A stretch of 64,000 bases of DNA from Acridotheres tristis (Eukaryota > Chordata > Aves > Passeriformes > Sturnidae): assembly GCA_037013685.1 (NCBI GenBank), contig CM072886.1, positions 69,405,859-69,469,858 on the forward strand, given 5' to 3'. The notes beneath the pieces were generated by a model. The model was given only the letters and a program-made list of their open reading frames with translations, searched no databases and was not told the DNA's origin. Below, one piece after another: positions 11,661 to 24,614 of the stretch. Each line of letters starts with the position of its first letter. The stretch's first letter is position 1. The translations under genes were made by a program, and so were the position numbers.

Positions 11661-12715
11661 TGAATGCTTCATCTCAGAACCACCCTTTCAAATTATTGTT
11701 AATTAAGTAATGATCCCTGAGAAATGTGTCATTACCAACAGTTAGGAGCAACTTTATTATGCTTTCCCCAAGCTATTAATGCTCAAACACAATAGCCACT
11801 AATTGCAGTAAGAACTAATTTCCCAGGAATTACATATGCACTTTCTAACTATCTGGTGGCACAGATTTTGCTTTTAAAGTTTGTTTTTCAACTTGTCTAA
11901 CTAGAGCATTGGTCAGTCATAAAAATTATTCTCTAATCATCCTCCACAGAAATTACCATTAACAAAAATCTTTGCTACCTTTATACATTATTAATTTTTT
12001 TGTTGCAGATAACAACAGAAAAGGTTATAATCCCTATAAACAATGCATCAGCTCTAAGTTCAGCAAAGCTAGCAAAAGCATTTTCAATTAGTGCAGTGAG
12101 CTTTGGATAGGTCTCGACAGTTTCTTTAAAAACAAGTGGGGGGTCTGCTGTTTTCTAAGTTTACATTACTGGTCTTCTTCTGCAATATGTTATTGATGCA
12201 ATAAGAAATAATTTCTGGGATGCCAAAGACATTTGGGATCTGGGATGACATTTCTTCCTGTCAGCTGTTTTCAGTGTAGAAAAATTAGGTGGCCACAAGA
12301 ATTATTATTATTGAGCATTGTTAAAGGGATAAATTGAGAAAATTAATCTGGAGGCATGGGATAAAAAATCTACCTGGAATTTAAAGAGATTTTCTCCACA
12401 AACACTTTCCCCTTGGCTCAGAAGCAGAGCATAAGGAAAAAGCCTTAAAGAATAGCTGCCATTGTCATTACATTTTAAAAGCATTCACATGACAATTTAA
12501 AAAGAACTGCCATTTCAGCTATTTCTTAAATAACCTCTTTCTTCCTCTGTAATCATGGAATATATTTCTTTCACCTTTTGACTAGCACTTTGGTTTTTTT
12601 AATAAACTTACACACTCATTGTGCAGGAAATTACATTTAAAAATGCTTCTTAGAGGTGTTTTATCATAACACTTTCATTTGGGTTGAATTAATAATGTTT
12701 CTGATTTTCAGAAAT
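11661..12715. promoter_or_regulatory. Possible conserved noncoding block (TAAT-rich)
   Basis: The sequence is dense in homeodomain-type cores: TTAATTAAGTAATGATC at about 11699-11715, ATTAATGC near 11775, CTAATTGC near 11799 and ACTAATTTCC near 11814. It has no CR1, LTR or simple-repeat signature over about 1 kb. Long repeat-free AT-rich stretches like this are typical of conserved enhancers near developmental genes, but AT-rich DNA gives such words by chance too. This is an inference from composition only. Confidence 0.25.
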
Positions 12716-12716
12716 A

Positions 12717-12758
12717 GGGGGAAAGGAAGAGAGAGAGAGAAAGAGAAAAGAAAAAAAG
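12717..12758. repeat. GA-rich purine tract
   Basis: An uninterrupted purine strand built from GGAAAGGAAGAGAGAGAGAG-like words and ending in A-rich sequence; a decayed GA microsatellite. Confidence 0.85.
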
Positions 12759-13491
12759 CTTAGCTTCTACCCCAGCTCCAAAACACACTTATCTTCAGTT
12801 TGCATTTCTAAATCCGTCTTAGTGTAACCTTTATCTGTAATAACAGAATTATTCTGATACTTCTGAAACACAGACAGCAGCAATGTAGTTATCTGCTGGA
12901 CCAGCCAGTCAGTAGTTTTTCCCCACTCTCTTCTCCAGTGCACAGTTTGTTTTCAAGCCTTCAATGCCACAATGTCAGTCCTCGCTTCACAGTTTTTATT
13001 TCTTTTTCTTTTTTCGTCTCTCTCTTTTGCCCATTAAGATGCGAATGGGCTGGTACCTCAGCCAATATGTCTATACATGCCTGAATAGACTTGCAGAAAA
13101 GCAGGGTCTCCTTTTGTCTGGGCCCGTAAGGCTGTATGTCATTCCGCACCGACAGGCAAGGGCTCCTGTCTCTGTGGGAGATTTCCAATAATTGCCAGAA
13201 CAAATTAAACTGGGGCTTATCTGTTCCTCTCCCTTTTCAGCTTGAAAATGGAGGAACAAGACCAATTTTAGCTGGTGACAATGTAGCATAGAAATAGATT
13301 GGATGCAGCTTATGTGAAGTCATGCTGTAGATAGCAGGGGCAGGACACTGCTTTGAGGAGTGAGGTGATGTTGTGCTACATGGAGTCAGTAGATCCTTCT
13401 GATCTGACAAATAGGAAATGAGTTGGGAGGTTAAGAGCAGTCTATCTGGTTGCCATTGTCACAGGTGAAGGACTATTTCTGATAATACATC
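12759..13491. other. Noncoding stretch, no firm feature
   Basis: The part at 13030-13220 is richer in G+C and has isolated CpGs (CATTCCGCACCGACAGG near 13140), with short ORFs on both strands. Neither a repeat family nor a splice-flanked exon is convincing. The remainder is unremarkable. Confidence 0.4.
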
Positions 13492-13602
13492 TAGATGTGG
13501 CACTCAGGGACATGGTTTAGCAGTGGACTTGGCATGTAGGTTAATGGTTGGAATTGATTATTTTAGAGGTCTTTTCCAACATAACCATTCTATGTTTCTA
13601 TA
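13492..13602 (+). mobile_element. CR1 LINE 3'-terminal fragment
   Basis: Starts at TAGATGTGGCACTCAGGGAC and runs through GGTTTAGCAGTGGACTTGG and TTTTAGAGGTCTTTTCCAAC to ATTCTATGTTTCTAT. This is the CR1 3' UTR and terminal 8-mer zone. Only about 110 bases were inserted or survive, so it is a severely 5'-truncated copy with no coding part. Confidence 0.93.
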
Positions 13603-14449
13603 CTGGAGGGGACTGGGCAGCCCAGAAACACAGAACGGATTGCAAATATGTAGGCATGTTTTGAAAAATAAAAATGAAGTGTACAATAAATTCTGGATAT
13701 TTCATCAGACAAACACAGCTCCTTCCCTGCCTTTGTCCTCCACTACTTACATCTTGTGTCTTAGTCTACGTGAAAGCCTCACAAAGTACAGACTTAACCT
13801 GACAGATCAATGGGGAGAGTTCTGCCTTGTCTCTGCAGAGTATTTGGAAGTCTTGGGCTGAAAAGACTGTATTAAGAGATAGTATAGTTATCAGACACAA
13901 ATTTTCTATAGCAAAGAGCTGTCATCTTCCTTTGCAGATGAGATAAAATGAGCTCAAAGTGCTTTCTCCAGGCAAAGCCAGACTGGAAACCACACAAAGG
14001 AATGAATTCTTTGACAGTGTCTGACAGAAATCAGAACTACCAGATTTGAAAGGGACCCTTAATTCTTGGGGCTGCTGAATGCCAATGAGAAATATTAGGG
14101 TCTTCTCTTGACCAACATGATTACTGCTATCAAATGAGAATATGTCAAACACCTTTCAACACACTGTTGTCAGTCAAGCTCTAAAAAGCCATCAATCACT
14201 GTAAACTATCTTCTCAACTACCACTCTGCCTCAGTCAGACTTCTCCAGCCACAAAGTCAGTGAGAAATTAATAGGGAAAAGAACTCCAGCAGTTCTTAGT
14301 GCTGTCAGCTTTCCAGCTCTTTCATTTCATGCTCTCATGGCTTTTCTGAGCCATGTTAGAAAACCAGGAAGGAAGCTGTGACACAGTAATTAATGAAGAC
14401 AGGAGGAGGTAACTTCAGGTTATTGGAACTGGATAGAACATCTCTTAGT
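13603..14449. other. Noncoding stretch, no feature recognised
   Basis: Mixed AT-rich sequence with short ORFs (up to 112 codons across the CR1 edge) lacking domains. No further repeat recognised. Confidence 0.45.
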
Positions 14450-14738
14450 AAGGTCACCCTCTTGTCCTATCACAGGACACCAGAAAGAAGAGATCCTCGC
14501 TTCTCTGCCACAAGAAAGGCATAGACAGCAGTGAGGTCACACCCATGTTCTCCCCTTCTCTAACCTGAACAAACCCGGTATCCTCAGCCACTCCTCCTAA
14601 GTCATGCCCTTTACTCCTTTCACCATCTTTGTTGCCCTCCTTTGAACACATGCTAATATTTTAATATTCTTATATTGTGGAGCCCAAAACTGCAAACTGT
14701 ACCAGAGGTGAAGTCATGCCAATGCTGAGTTGTACAAT
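14450..14738 (-). mobile_element. CR1 LINE internal fragment
   Basis: On the minus strand this encodes the degenerate C-terminal part of CR1 ORF2. Recognisable plus-strand blocks are AACCTGAACAAACCCGGTAT at 14562-14581, CACCATCTTTGTTGCCCTCC at 14621-14640 and TATTGTGGAGCCCAAAACTG at 14673-14692, all typical of a CR1 subfamily in reverse orientation. No terminal 8-mers are seen, so the 3' tip is missing or decayed. Confidence 0.85.
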
Positions 14739-16300
14739 ATTTTCTATAAAACTTGGGACAAATGTTTGCCTAACACAATAAAGCACTAGGGTCTTGCTTT
14801 TGTATTTTATACAGAAGAGTTCATTTTAGCATGACACACAAAAAGCAAAAATTTACTAAAAGAAGTAAAAACACTGGGGAAAAACCAGACAGATTGAAAA
14901 AATAGTAAAACGCAAAGCCATATTTTCAATTTATAATGTCAATCCCAGAAGTGCCCCTTTGACCTTAATAACTTCAGTAACTTGTGAAACTTAAAGAAGC
15001 AATTTTGTTTCTTAAATAGCCCTTAACTAAAATAATTAAGTAAAGACATGGCATAATTTTATATGATTTTTAAGTGTCTCTGGAGGAAGTTATGCAAAAT
15101 TCAAAATAGGTTCATTTTCTATTAGGTATGCACAAAAAAATTTGCGAAGTGTAAGTTTTACAGTGTGATCTTTAGTTCTAAAATCCGTGAACAGTCAGCA
15201 AAACTGGAACAGCAAGTCCATTCTGAATTGACTTTTTAAAATAGTCATAAGCCCAAGAATTCAGCCTTTTCAGAAGCATGGACTTTAGAGAGTCTTCAGC
15301 ATTTCAGTTCTGTGCATTCTTGTTACCAGCTATTCTTTTTGGTTGGGTCACATACGGGCGAGTCACCATCCAATGGACAAATGCTCACATTTGAAAAGGG
15401 TTTTTTAGGGTGAAGGCAGAACTCAGCTTTCACTGTTTTGGACCTGAAACCACAGCAAAGTCAATAAAAGCTACGCTGCTGCCAAGAAAATGTGATCAAT
15501 TTCAACCATTATTTATTGTCTAGAAACATTTATTACTTAGGAGGCATCAGTAAAAGGTATTCCACACCTATAACATGGGGTGAATTGTCATCAGCCTTAA
15601 TTCGAACCATACTGGAGAAAACTGAATATGGAATAAAACTGTCCTTTCTTTTTATAAACAGACAGATGTAAAAATGAAAATAAACTTTTGCAGAAAGATA
15701 AACATAATGTTTAAACATAGTAAGTGCATGCCAGCATGAAGGTATGGATGACCTCTAAAGTGATTGCCAATGCAAAATGAAGAAGAGACAGCACTCATAG
15801 GAGGAATTAGTACCCATCTGCCTGCCCACTGGTGATCCCTCCTCAGAGCCTTGGGAAGTGAGGGCTGATTTTGCTGATTGTGGCACTGAATCTGCCTGGT
15901 CTGATACTTTAAACAGGAATAAAATCAGTTACTTCAAAAGGTGCCTTGCCAATCAGCCATGAGTGGGCAGGGAATGAAACTTTCCCAAACCAATCACAGC
16001 AGGATTGACATCTGTTGAACCTTTTTTGCCTCATTGTGGCTATCACTAAAGGCTTAAAAAGCCTTGCTGCAGTCACAGTTAGTGAAGAGGGGCCATAAGC
16101 AGGTTTGTGTGGGTGGACTTTTGGCTGCCCTGCTGCCCCCATCCTTGGAGGCAGACAGTCCTACCTGAGGGCTCCCTGGCTAGGGAGTTTCCTCCATAAT
16201 AGTCCTGGGAGAATGTGCCAGGTGACCCTGCAACAAGGCAGCATGTCCAGCCATGCCAGAGGAGACAAGTGGGAGAGGAACTGGTGCCTGACTCACCCCT
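14739..16300. other. Noncoding stretch, no feature recognised
   Basis: AT-rich to 15800, then gradually more GC-rich. No recognised repeat; ORFs are short and overlap on opposite strands. Confidence 0.45.
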
Positions 16301-16320
16301 TTTCCTCTTCCTCTTGTTAG

Positions 16321-16379
16321 TTATGGATCAGATAATTTCTTACAATCGTTCCCTCCAAAAACTGGAGACAATAACTCAA
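16321..16379 (+). other. Weak exon-like segment (speculative)
   Basis: A pyrimidine tract, CCCCTTTTCCTCTTCCTC, ends in TTGTTAG at 16320, a good acceptor shape. After 59 bases comes CAA followed by GTAAAG, an acceptable donor. The segment contains an ATG at 16322 and stays open in that frame. No homology is recognised, and such acceptor/donor pairs arise often by chance. Confidence 0.12.
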
Positions 16380-16898
16380 GTAAAGGAGCTTCCATTTGGA
16401 TTAAAGCAGGGATTCCTGACTGTAAGGCAAGCAGCAGCCTTTAGTGCAATAGGTGGTCCTGAAGGGTCAGAGATCTCCTGCTCTCGTGACTGAGCTGCAC
16501 ATCTCCATGCATGGCTGCATGTCTCAGCCAGCAGCTCCATATAACTACTTCGTTTATCAGCAGTTTGGGCTGGTAATTACTGTTGAATATCAGGCCAAAG
16601 TGGCTTGGCTTTCCCTTGATAGGACAGGCTAATCCCCTGTCCCATCTATTGAGGACTGCCTGTTCTGCAGTTGGATGTATTGGGGCAGAAATGATACCAG
16701 GTTGATCTCCACAGCTTTTGTGTTGCTAGCCTTGTGCTCAGAGCTGCAGCGCTCCAAAGGCCACTGTAGCTGCTCAAGTTTTCTCTTCATACACTCTTAC
16801 CAATTTTTTCCTGATTCAGCAAACCTCCAGTGCCCAAACAGAAACAGATCCCTTCCTAGTGATGCCTAGAGAGACCACCTGGAACAGAGGCTAGACAG

Positions 16899-17312
16899 TG
16901 TTAAAGGAATAAAGTAGGTATTTATTAAAAGCCCTTCAAAGGATACAGCTTGGGTACAAGAGCCTGGCCATGGCTCTACCCAAGATGAATCCAAGATGGA
17001 CCTAAAATGGATGCCTGGTCACGAGTTTTCACACTTTTATAAGTTTTGGTCTATTTATATATTGGGGTTAATTGTCCAATTACAGCTTCAGTTTATGAAA
17101 TCCCATCCTCCCAGATTGCTCTCCTCAATTCACTGTTTAAACTTTTTGGGCCTGAAGCTGCAATGGTGTCGTTGGTTCTCAGGCTGGAAAAGGATTGTTT
17201 TGTCTATCTAACAAAGAGAAGAGAATTTGCTAACACTTTATATGCAGTTCAGAGGCATACACTGAGGCAGTACAGCATCTAAAAAATATGAAAGCAAAAA
17301 CTTAAGGCATCA
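16899..17312 (-). mobile_element. Solo LTR of an endogenous retrovirus
   Basis: Read on the minus strand, this begins TGATGCCTTAAG and ends TTTAACA, giving TG...CA ends over 414 bases. A TATA box (TATAAAA) lies at 17035-17041 and a poly-A signal (AATAAA) at 16921-16926, about 110 bases downstream, the usual order of an LTR. The body has the repeated 'AAGATGGA..CAAAATGGA' style zone at 16983-17011. No primer-binding site, gag, pol or env sequence adjoins it, so it is a solo LTR left by recombination or an isolated fragment. CTAG directly follows the right end and occurs four bases outside the left end, a possible but imperfect target duplication. The family resembles LTRs I remember from passerine genomes. 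Confidence 0.75.
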
Positions 17313-18730
17313 CTAGTTTCAACCTGCAGTAGCTTTTGAGAACTCATCTCACTGTGTTATGATTCCCCATGTTTTTAAAAGCTGAAGAAGGGCTGGAAAA
17401 GGTAGTGAATGGGAGATTCCTAAGGAACATCCACTTGCCACAGATACTTCTTGCTAATTCTGCAGATGGTGTTCTTTCTTCTGGACATTAAAATAAGTTC
17501 TTGCTTATGTGAGGCTATTAAAAGATGCAGTAGTGCATTCAACAGGGGCAGCAGTGAAGTCTTCTGTCTCCTTTACAAATTCCAAATCAGTTTAATGACA
17601 TGTGAAAGACATTGTGCAAAGCCCCATCAGTGGATGCTGTATGTCTGTTAATACCTTCTGTCTAATTAAATTCCCTTTGTTGTTTCATCTGTGTGTGGCA
17701 GTCATCTTCAGTGCCTACCCTGGACTATTTGAGGGTGTACATCCTCTTTTACTACTGATCTGCTTTATTTCAAATGTGGTCTGGGGAAAAATGAAATGAT
17801 TCTTGCCCACTTAAAATCTTGATGAAAGATTTTATAATTGTATGTTAATTATTCATCACTGGTAGTATTACACATACTAATGTTTTCCTCAAATTATAGT
17901 GTACCCCCCTGAGCCATAAACATGTTAAAGAGCTATAGCTCCTTAAACAAATTTGGCACAGAACTCAAATGAATTTCACCAAAGAGGTAGGATCAAAATC
18001 AGGTTTTGTGAAGAGAGAATCACTTCATCACCTAGGGAAAATTTTAGAGAAGGAAACAACAAAGAGCTCAGAAATGTGTGTTGTTGATAGCTTATAGTGT
18101 GCCATGAAGCCTTTACATCAGACAGAGCACAATTCAGAGCCAGCCACTGAAGCTCATCACCATATGCACAGCACAGACATTGAGATCTCTGCTGAGCACA
18201 CGACTGCCTAACACCACCTTCATGATTACCCTGTAGGCTGTCCAGCCTGATTAACTACAGAAATCAACAAAAATAGTGGCTGGAAATTCCTGCAGCTAAA
18301 TATATCTTTGCCCTGTAAAGCTGGTTTGGGTCTAAATATAAAGTTGTCTGCACAACTGTGTGTAACAATCAACTACCAGCAGCAACCCTTAATGGCTCTG
18401 TTCAATGTAAACTGTGCACTTAGGAGTGATTGTGGTGTAATTGTAGAAAAATACATTAACAAGTAAAGCTTTAAAGAAAAAAAAGCCCCCAAAATCAAAT
18501 AGTAAGTTGGAAATGATGTTATGAATCTCAGGTAAAGTCAATACAAACTACAGTCATTTTAAATAGGGATAGCAATAAAAAAGCACTGGTAGTAGGTTGT
18601 TATGAATGTGTTGCTGAATGTTCTGCTGTTTTGTTGCTTTTTCTAAGTTCAACCAACAGATGCAATTAAAAGAAAACAGGACTAAGTTCTAAAAACGCAT
18701 CTTCTGCAGTGGTAATCGCAATAGACTTAA
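17313..18730. other. Noncoding stretch, no feature recognised
   Basis: AT-rich sequence with minor ORFs (up to 66 codons) and no recognised transposon or structured repeat. Confidence 0.45.
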
Positions 18731-18750
18731 TGACTGCCAGCTCTCTCTTT

Positions 18751-18830
18751 CCAATAGGAGGCAGCTAGGAACTTTCCACTCAATAAAGGTGTATAAATGC
18801 TGGAATTTTCCTTTCCTCTCAAGCTTGACA
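18751..18830 (+). promoter_or_regulatory. CCAAT plus TATA pair, promoter-like (weak)
   Basis: CCAAT at 18751-18755 precedes GTATAAATG (TATA core 18792-18798) by 37 bases, which is promoter-like spacing. A start site would fall near 18820-18830. There is no CpG enrichment and no recognised downstream exon. In AT-rich DNA such pairs are expected by chance, so this is only a pointer. Confidence 0.15.
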
Positions 18831-20164
18831 GAGCTCAGGGTTGCAGTGAAACAATGGACTACAGGCAGTGAGCAGTGAGAAAGGATGCTGGATGTTGTCC
18901 TGTTGCTAGATGGAAATGTCAGTACGAGTTAAATGCATGTCTACCTACATGTACATGGATATACTTTTTAGTTACCCTACTATCTTTCTAGCCAAGAAAA
19001 ATCAGCAACTTCCCAAATTTGTGGCAGAAAAGGCAGAGCAGGAAGTTGCTGCTGGCCAGTGGGGAAATCTTACCTATGGATGTCTTGGATGAACCCAGGA
19101 TCTTGCTGACCTTTCCACTAACGGTGACTGGAAAACACAGTGATCACTGCAAGTGGGAGGAGAGTACAGGCAGTTCAAAACCATTCTATGCTTTTTGGCT
19201 GTGGCACTGCTCTAACATGGAGAAAGTCTGAGGAGCTCATACTCAATTATTTAGATTTGTCTCATCTGTCCAGACTGAAGAACTATGCAGGGTCACAGAA
19301 CTGTTATCTCATGTCTCTGATGTCAAAAGATGACAGGATTTTTGTTACACGGGAAAATTGTAGATATATACATTTTATGTGACTTGATACTACGCAGCCT
19401 GCCTGCACTCTCCAGCAGTACATGAAATATGCAACCCATGTCAGCTTGTCAAAAGGCACGTCCCTGGCACTTCTCGTGAGCTGCAGTCTCATCAGGAAAT
19501 AAGATGCTATAAATCATTAAATCAGCACCAATCAGCCACCTATTGCTGTGCAGAAGAAAGGCTCACTCAACAAACATTCCTAGTAAGAAAAAACCACTAA
19601 CAATGAGCACTGCACTAATTTCTACATTATCTAACACAGACTACAGTACCCAAAAAACCCCCAATCTCCACTGAAACATTGGAATAATGAACAAGCATTA
19701 GAGTAACATACAAAAAGCTGCTTGTAATTCTATGTTTGGATCAATAATTGTGCAGTCATTTAAGGGCCCTCAGAACTGGCAGCTCCCAGTGGCATGAAAC
19801 ATCCAGAGACACATTCACTGACCATGTTTCCTGTGAAATGCTAGGGATCGTACAGTACAGACAATTTTGTTGTGAAAAACCTAGCACTTTATAGCACTTT
19901 ACTCTCCAGTTTATGTGATTGGAAAACAAATTTTCCCCGCAGTATAACACGCATTTGCAGGAGTAATTTTCAGTTGAAACAAACACCTTCCTCCAGGTTT
20001 CTCATAATAAGTGAAGTCTGTAATTTTTTTCCTTTTCTTTACCGTTGGCTATTGGAAATGTCAAGGACAAGCAAAGGTAAAAGAATTTCAGGTTTCTCAG
20101 GCTGTCTTGCAAACACGAGACAATCTCTTCTGGTCTGTACAAGCACAAAGTTGCTGCTCTGTAA
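18831..20164. other. Noncoding stretch, no feature recognised
   Basis: Mixed sequence with overlapping short ORFs on both strands (up to 100 codons) lacking domains. The part at 19380-19640 looks repeat-free and could be conserved, but nothing specific is visible. Confidence 0.4.
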
Positions 20165-20190
20165 AGCTAGTTAGAGAAGCTAGCTAGAGA
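20165..20190. repeat. 13-bp tandem duplication
   Basis: AGCTAGTTAGAGA at 20165-20177 is followed directly by AGCTAGCTAGAGA at 20178-20190, differing at one base. Confidence 0.9.
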
Positions 20191-23100
20191 AATATGGAAA
20201 ATTTGTCCTTGACCAATGAAAGAAGGAAGCTATGCTCATCTTCCACTTCTAGGTCCTCTTGTGCCCTCGCTACCATCTCACTAAGGCAGACTCTTTCATG
20301 TCCCTTGAATTCTCAGTCTGAGCAAGATGAGGTGTTTATGCAGCTTTTTTGCACCTTTGTCTGAACTCCCCAAACTTTTGCACCCCTTCAGTGCAGACAC
20401 AAATATTCCTTTTCTTTGTCTTTTTTGAGTCTCAGAGTTCACTTGACTTGCAACGCAATGGGGGCAGTGACCCATTTCTATAAGGCTGTCATTAAAAGTT
20501 TGCTAGCACTCATTTTGCTCACAAGCAACCTCCCTAGGCTCTGCAGATGTTTAAAGGGCTCAGGGATGCTCAGGACTCACTCAGGCAGCAGAAGAGCTGC
20601 CTCTGATACACAGCATCTGTATAGCCTGCCATGATTTGAAGCCTCAAAATTCATCTGCATATCACATTTCTGGGAGTAATACCACTTGTATTGTCTACCT
20701 AGAGAATAAAGGATTTTTAGCTGTATTTCCCAAAGAAATGGGTGTATAGTAGTTTCTTTCTGCCTGTCAGTCCTCATCTAATAAAACTGGAATCCGTTTA
20801 GCCAATTTCAACCCTATTTGACAGAAAAGATGTTATAGTGTATAGGGAAGAGGATTATCTGCAATATACCCAAAGGACTTATTTTTTTCACAGAAGATTT
20901 TGTATATGCATGCATTTGAGCTGAGAGCAAGCTCTTCAAGTATATCTGCTTCTTTAATATGCCACATATACACTGCTTGCACGGTTGTCTAATGGATGTC
21001 ATCTTTTTAATGTGTATTTACAGACAGTTTAAAATATGCACAGGGATCTTAATTTGGAATGAGAATGATAGTATGCAATTAAAATCTGAAATGAAATACA
21101 GCAAGAACATTGTAGGTTGTAATTGCAATTATTACCAGTAAAAAGATGACATGCCTGAGATATGGTCTGTCTATCATTTTGTGAGTGAAAGTTCCTCAAG
21201 GAAAGAGCTGCTATTTGTTATAAGGTTGTACACTGTCAGTAAGAGCGGTCACCTTGATCCTCTCTACTAACATAATAAAGCTAAGTTGAATTGAGTTGAG
21301 TTGCATTAAGGGAAGATAAAACCAGACAGTATCACAGATGACCATGAGTGACACTAGAGTACTTTCCCAAGTTTTAGAAGATGGTGCCAGCACTGCATCT
21401 TTAGCAATCTCTGTGTGGTAAAAGTTAGTGACCTTTTAATGGTGACAGTTATATGAAGTAGTTTGAATAATTACCCATGAAAAGATCCTTTTATATATCT
21501 TTACAGACATCCTGCAATGAGATGCTCTTTTGTGGCATTTTCATTTCCATTCTAAACCATATTAACGATTCACGGAGTTGGAGAATCAGATGGGGAGGAA
21601 AAAAACCCCAAACAATTTGCTGCTTTCAGTGCTATTGCCTGGAGGGTCTGCCTCAGAAGCAGCTGAGCACTCTCTGCAGCAATGATGGCAAAAGGCTTCT
21701 CACCATAAGCAGGAAATTTGGGGCTCTCTTCTCTCACAGCACCTTCTCCATTACAACTGCTACCAGGCAGATAATGGGGAAAGAGCATTGGTAACAGCTG
21801 CAAAGAGCAGTAAACAAGCTGCAAACAAAACTGCTTAGGGAAATTATCATTTGGTGTTGCTGGTTTTAAAACTTGTATCTGTAAGTTTGCAAATAATTGG
21901 TTTTACTTAATTCAGTAAATAGCATACTGCAACAGAAAAAATGCAAGAGGAAGGAGGTGATGAAAACTGGAGAGAAGGGACTGTGTAACAAGCAAACGGA
22001 GAGACCTTAAAGTTATAAAGCAGTTTAAAACATCGGAGAGTATTTTCTTTTTGGTTTTGCTGTTACAGCTGTTTTGTTTTTTTCTAACAGATGTTCACAG
22101 AAATATCTACAGGCTAAGAAATATCCTGGCCATATAGGAGAGGAATAGAAGCTTAATTTTATCGGTGTTCTTTTGCAAGAAATCACTGAGGTGATGGACC
22201 CACTCGTATTAATTTCATCAAACTCTTCCGCATTATTATTAGCCTGCAGGAAAGTCAAGCCTACATAGATTTAAACTTCATTCAAAAAACAGATCCCAGG
22301 TCACTACTCCTTCTCTGTTCTGCATTTTCCACAAGGTAGACAGAATAAAAAAAAATGTTTAGCAAATGGAAACAGGCTCTAAAATACGCACACAGACCTG
22401 TAGAATATGAAATGGACTTTAGAGGCACTTTATGCCATGTTCTTTTAGCTTATTGTTGAAGCTTAAAACAAAGGTAATTGCAACTGATAACAAATAGTCA
22501 TCTTCTCAGGGAAAAGTACTCTCAGATCATTATGAAGCTGAAACTTAGTTTGGTAAGATTCAGAGGTGGCATCCTCAGAAGACTTAGGGAATCTCAATCA
22601 ATCTGTATTTTTCTCTGAATTTGTTCATGGCTGCAAATGATCAGTCAATTTTCTAAGATCTGTTGCAGGTGGAGACAGTTCCACTGTTCTGTGAATCCTG
22701 ACATAAAGTGGTGTAGGACATCAAAAATACAAACCTAAGGAGCAATCAGAGCTTTCCCAAGAGTTGAAGTATTCTGTTAAAAAACCCCCTGACTGACAAC
22801 AGTAGTTCAACATCAACTTTCCTCATATTCTAGTGGGCTAATTCTTGTGAGAAACAAAGAAGTAGGGTAGAAGGAGGGAAGGCAGATTTTTTTCCCAAGG
22901 TCTAAGCAGCTGTTGCAGAGAACATGAGAAGCACAGAGCCTGAGACCTCATAATAAAACGATCACCTTAGGTGCTTTCTTGACATTTTTTTCCCCGGTGG
23001 GTATTTTCACAAATTCACTTGATCTGATACCTTCTGTCTTTACTTAAGATGCTAGCAGGTATAGTTTGCTTGAATTCATGCCAGAGGATTTATTCTAATC

Positions 23101-24614
23101 TCCTCCTTTTATGATATGCTCATCTGGAGGAGCAGAAAAAAATGGTTCGCCAGTTCCTGTGAAGGGGACATACATACTCTTTTAATTGCGTTGGAAATCC
23201 ATCCCTGTGAACCTGGGCAGAGGAGAAACATTCAGAAGACATGACCCCTCTAAAATAATCAGTATTTGCTGTCTGCTGTGGGCTCTGACCCCTGACTTGC
23301 AGTCAGCAGAAGTGAAACCAATGAGTGATCCCATGGAAGTTTTTGTTGCTGCAACAGCTGAAGCTGAGGGAGATCACTTTGGAAGGTCTGAGGCAAGAGA
23401 GCAGAACCTGTCTATAAGTCATAGTCCATATTAATCAGAAAGTCAGAAGTGGGAAAAAAGCATCAGTCTAGACTGTTCCTAACACAGCTACTCACCAAGA
23501 GCCAAATTTACCATTGATGTATATTAAGAAAGTATTTATGGATAGCTCACAGAATAAGGTATCAGCATGAATACATGCATTGCAAACTGGCCACAAGCAG
23601 GGAAAAGTGCTGCTTGAACAATATTCAGTGAATATGCTATTCAGCTGATCTGTATGGTTTTTGTTTAAAAAAAATCAACAAAAACTCCTCCTCTCTTCCC
23701 ACTATTCAGATTGCTCTCCAGAAATGGTACAATATGTTCTTGCCATTGTAAGCAACCAGCAGCCCAACCCACGCTGACAGTACAGCTCTGGCACAGCACA
23801 TCCTACAGTGAAGGGCTCCCAGTGTCCATGAACTTGCTTTCAATGCTCTCTGTACCTGCTATGGATAGAAAGGACTCAGAGGACATGCCCCCTCTCCCTC
23901 ACCCACCTCTTTTTCCTTCATACCTTGCTCCACACTGGCCCTTTGATGAGATCACATAGTAGTACTGATTGTTATTTTCACATTTTGAGTGCTGCAGCAT
24001 TTTTCTGCCCCTCTTTCCTTGGCTCTAGCTCTGTAGGGTATTTGTTAGCAGCCTGGCTTACCTTTGCAAGCTAAATAGAAAGCTCTGCTGGTGCACCCAG
24101 CTGGCAATGGGCAGAAAGAGCCAGACACAGCCCAGCAGCACCAACATTGTGCTTGAGGTCCCCAGACTGTCTCAGGACTGAAATACCTGCCTTTACCAGA
24201 AGCTGTGAGTTTGTCTTTAATTAAGTCCAACAAAGATACACTGAGGCTTGGTAGGCTTGTGCCTAAGGTAAGAAGGTAAGGCATCACTCCATTCTGTTTG
24301 CTAAAATGAGGATTCAGCATGAACTGTGTAATTAAGGGCTGAAAAGAGAAAAAAATGAAATTGAATTAAACCTGACAGCATAATGGAAAGAATCAATAGC
24401 TTTATTTGCTGCTTAATGATGATGATACTGTTCTCATTTCATTATGTGTGAGTCACAACCAGCTTTTTGTTGGTTTAATTGTATTCTTTAGAAAGTAAAC
24501 TGAGGCATACAATTTACAGCAGGAACTCCTGTTAAAAAAAGCTTAAGACTGTCATCAATTGGTCCTGAGCAGTGAAATGAATTTGCTTATCAGCACACTA
24601 GATTATCAAGACAT
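20191..24614. other. Noncoding stretch, no feature recognised
   Basis: About 4.4 kb without a recognised transposon or RNA gene. A short GAATTGAGTTGAGTTG pentamer-like run lies near 21288. ORFs do not exceed 105 codons and carry no domain. Confidence 0.45.

Noticed and set aside
15598..15615. TTCGAACC, the complement of a tRNA B-box-like GGTTCGAA
   Set aside because: No A box, acceptor stem or cloverleaf around it on either strand.
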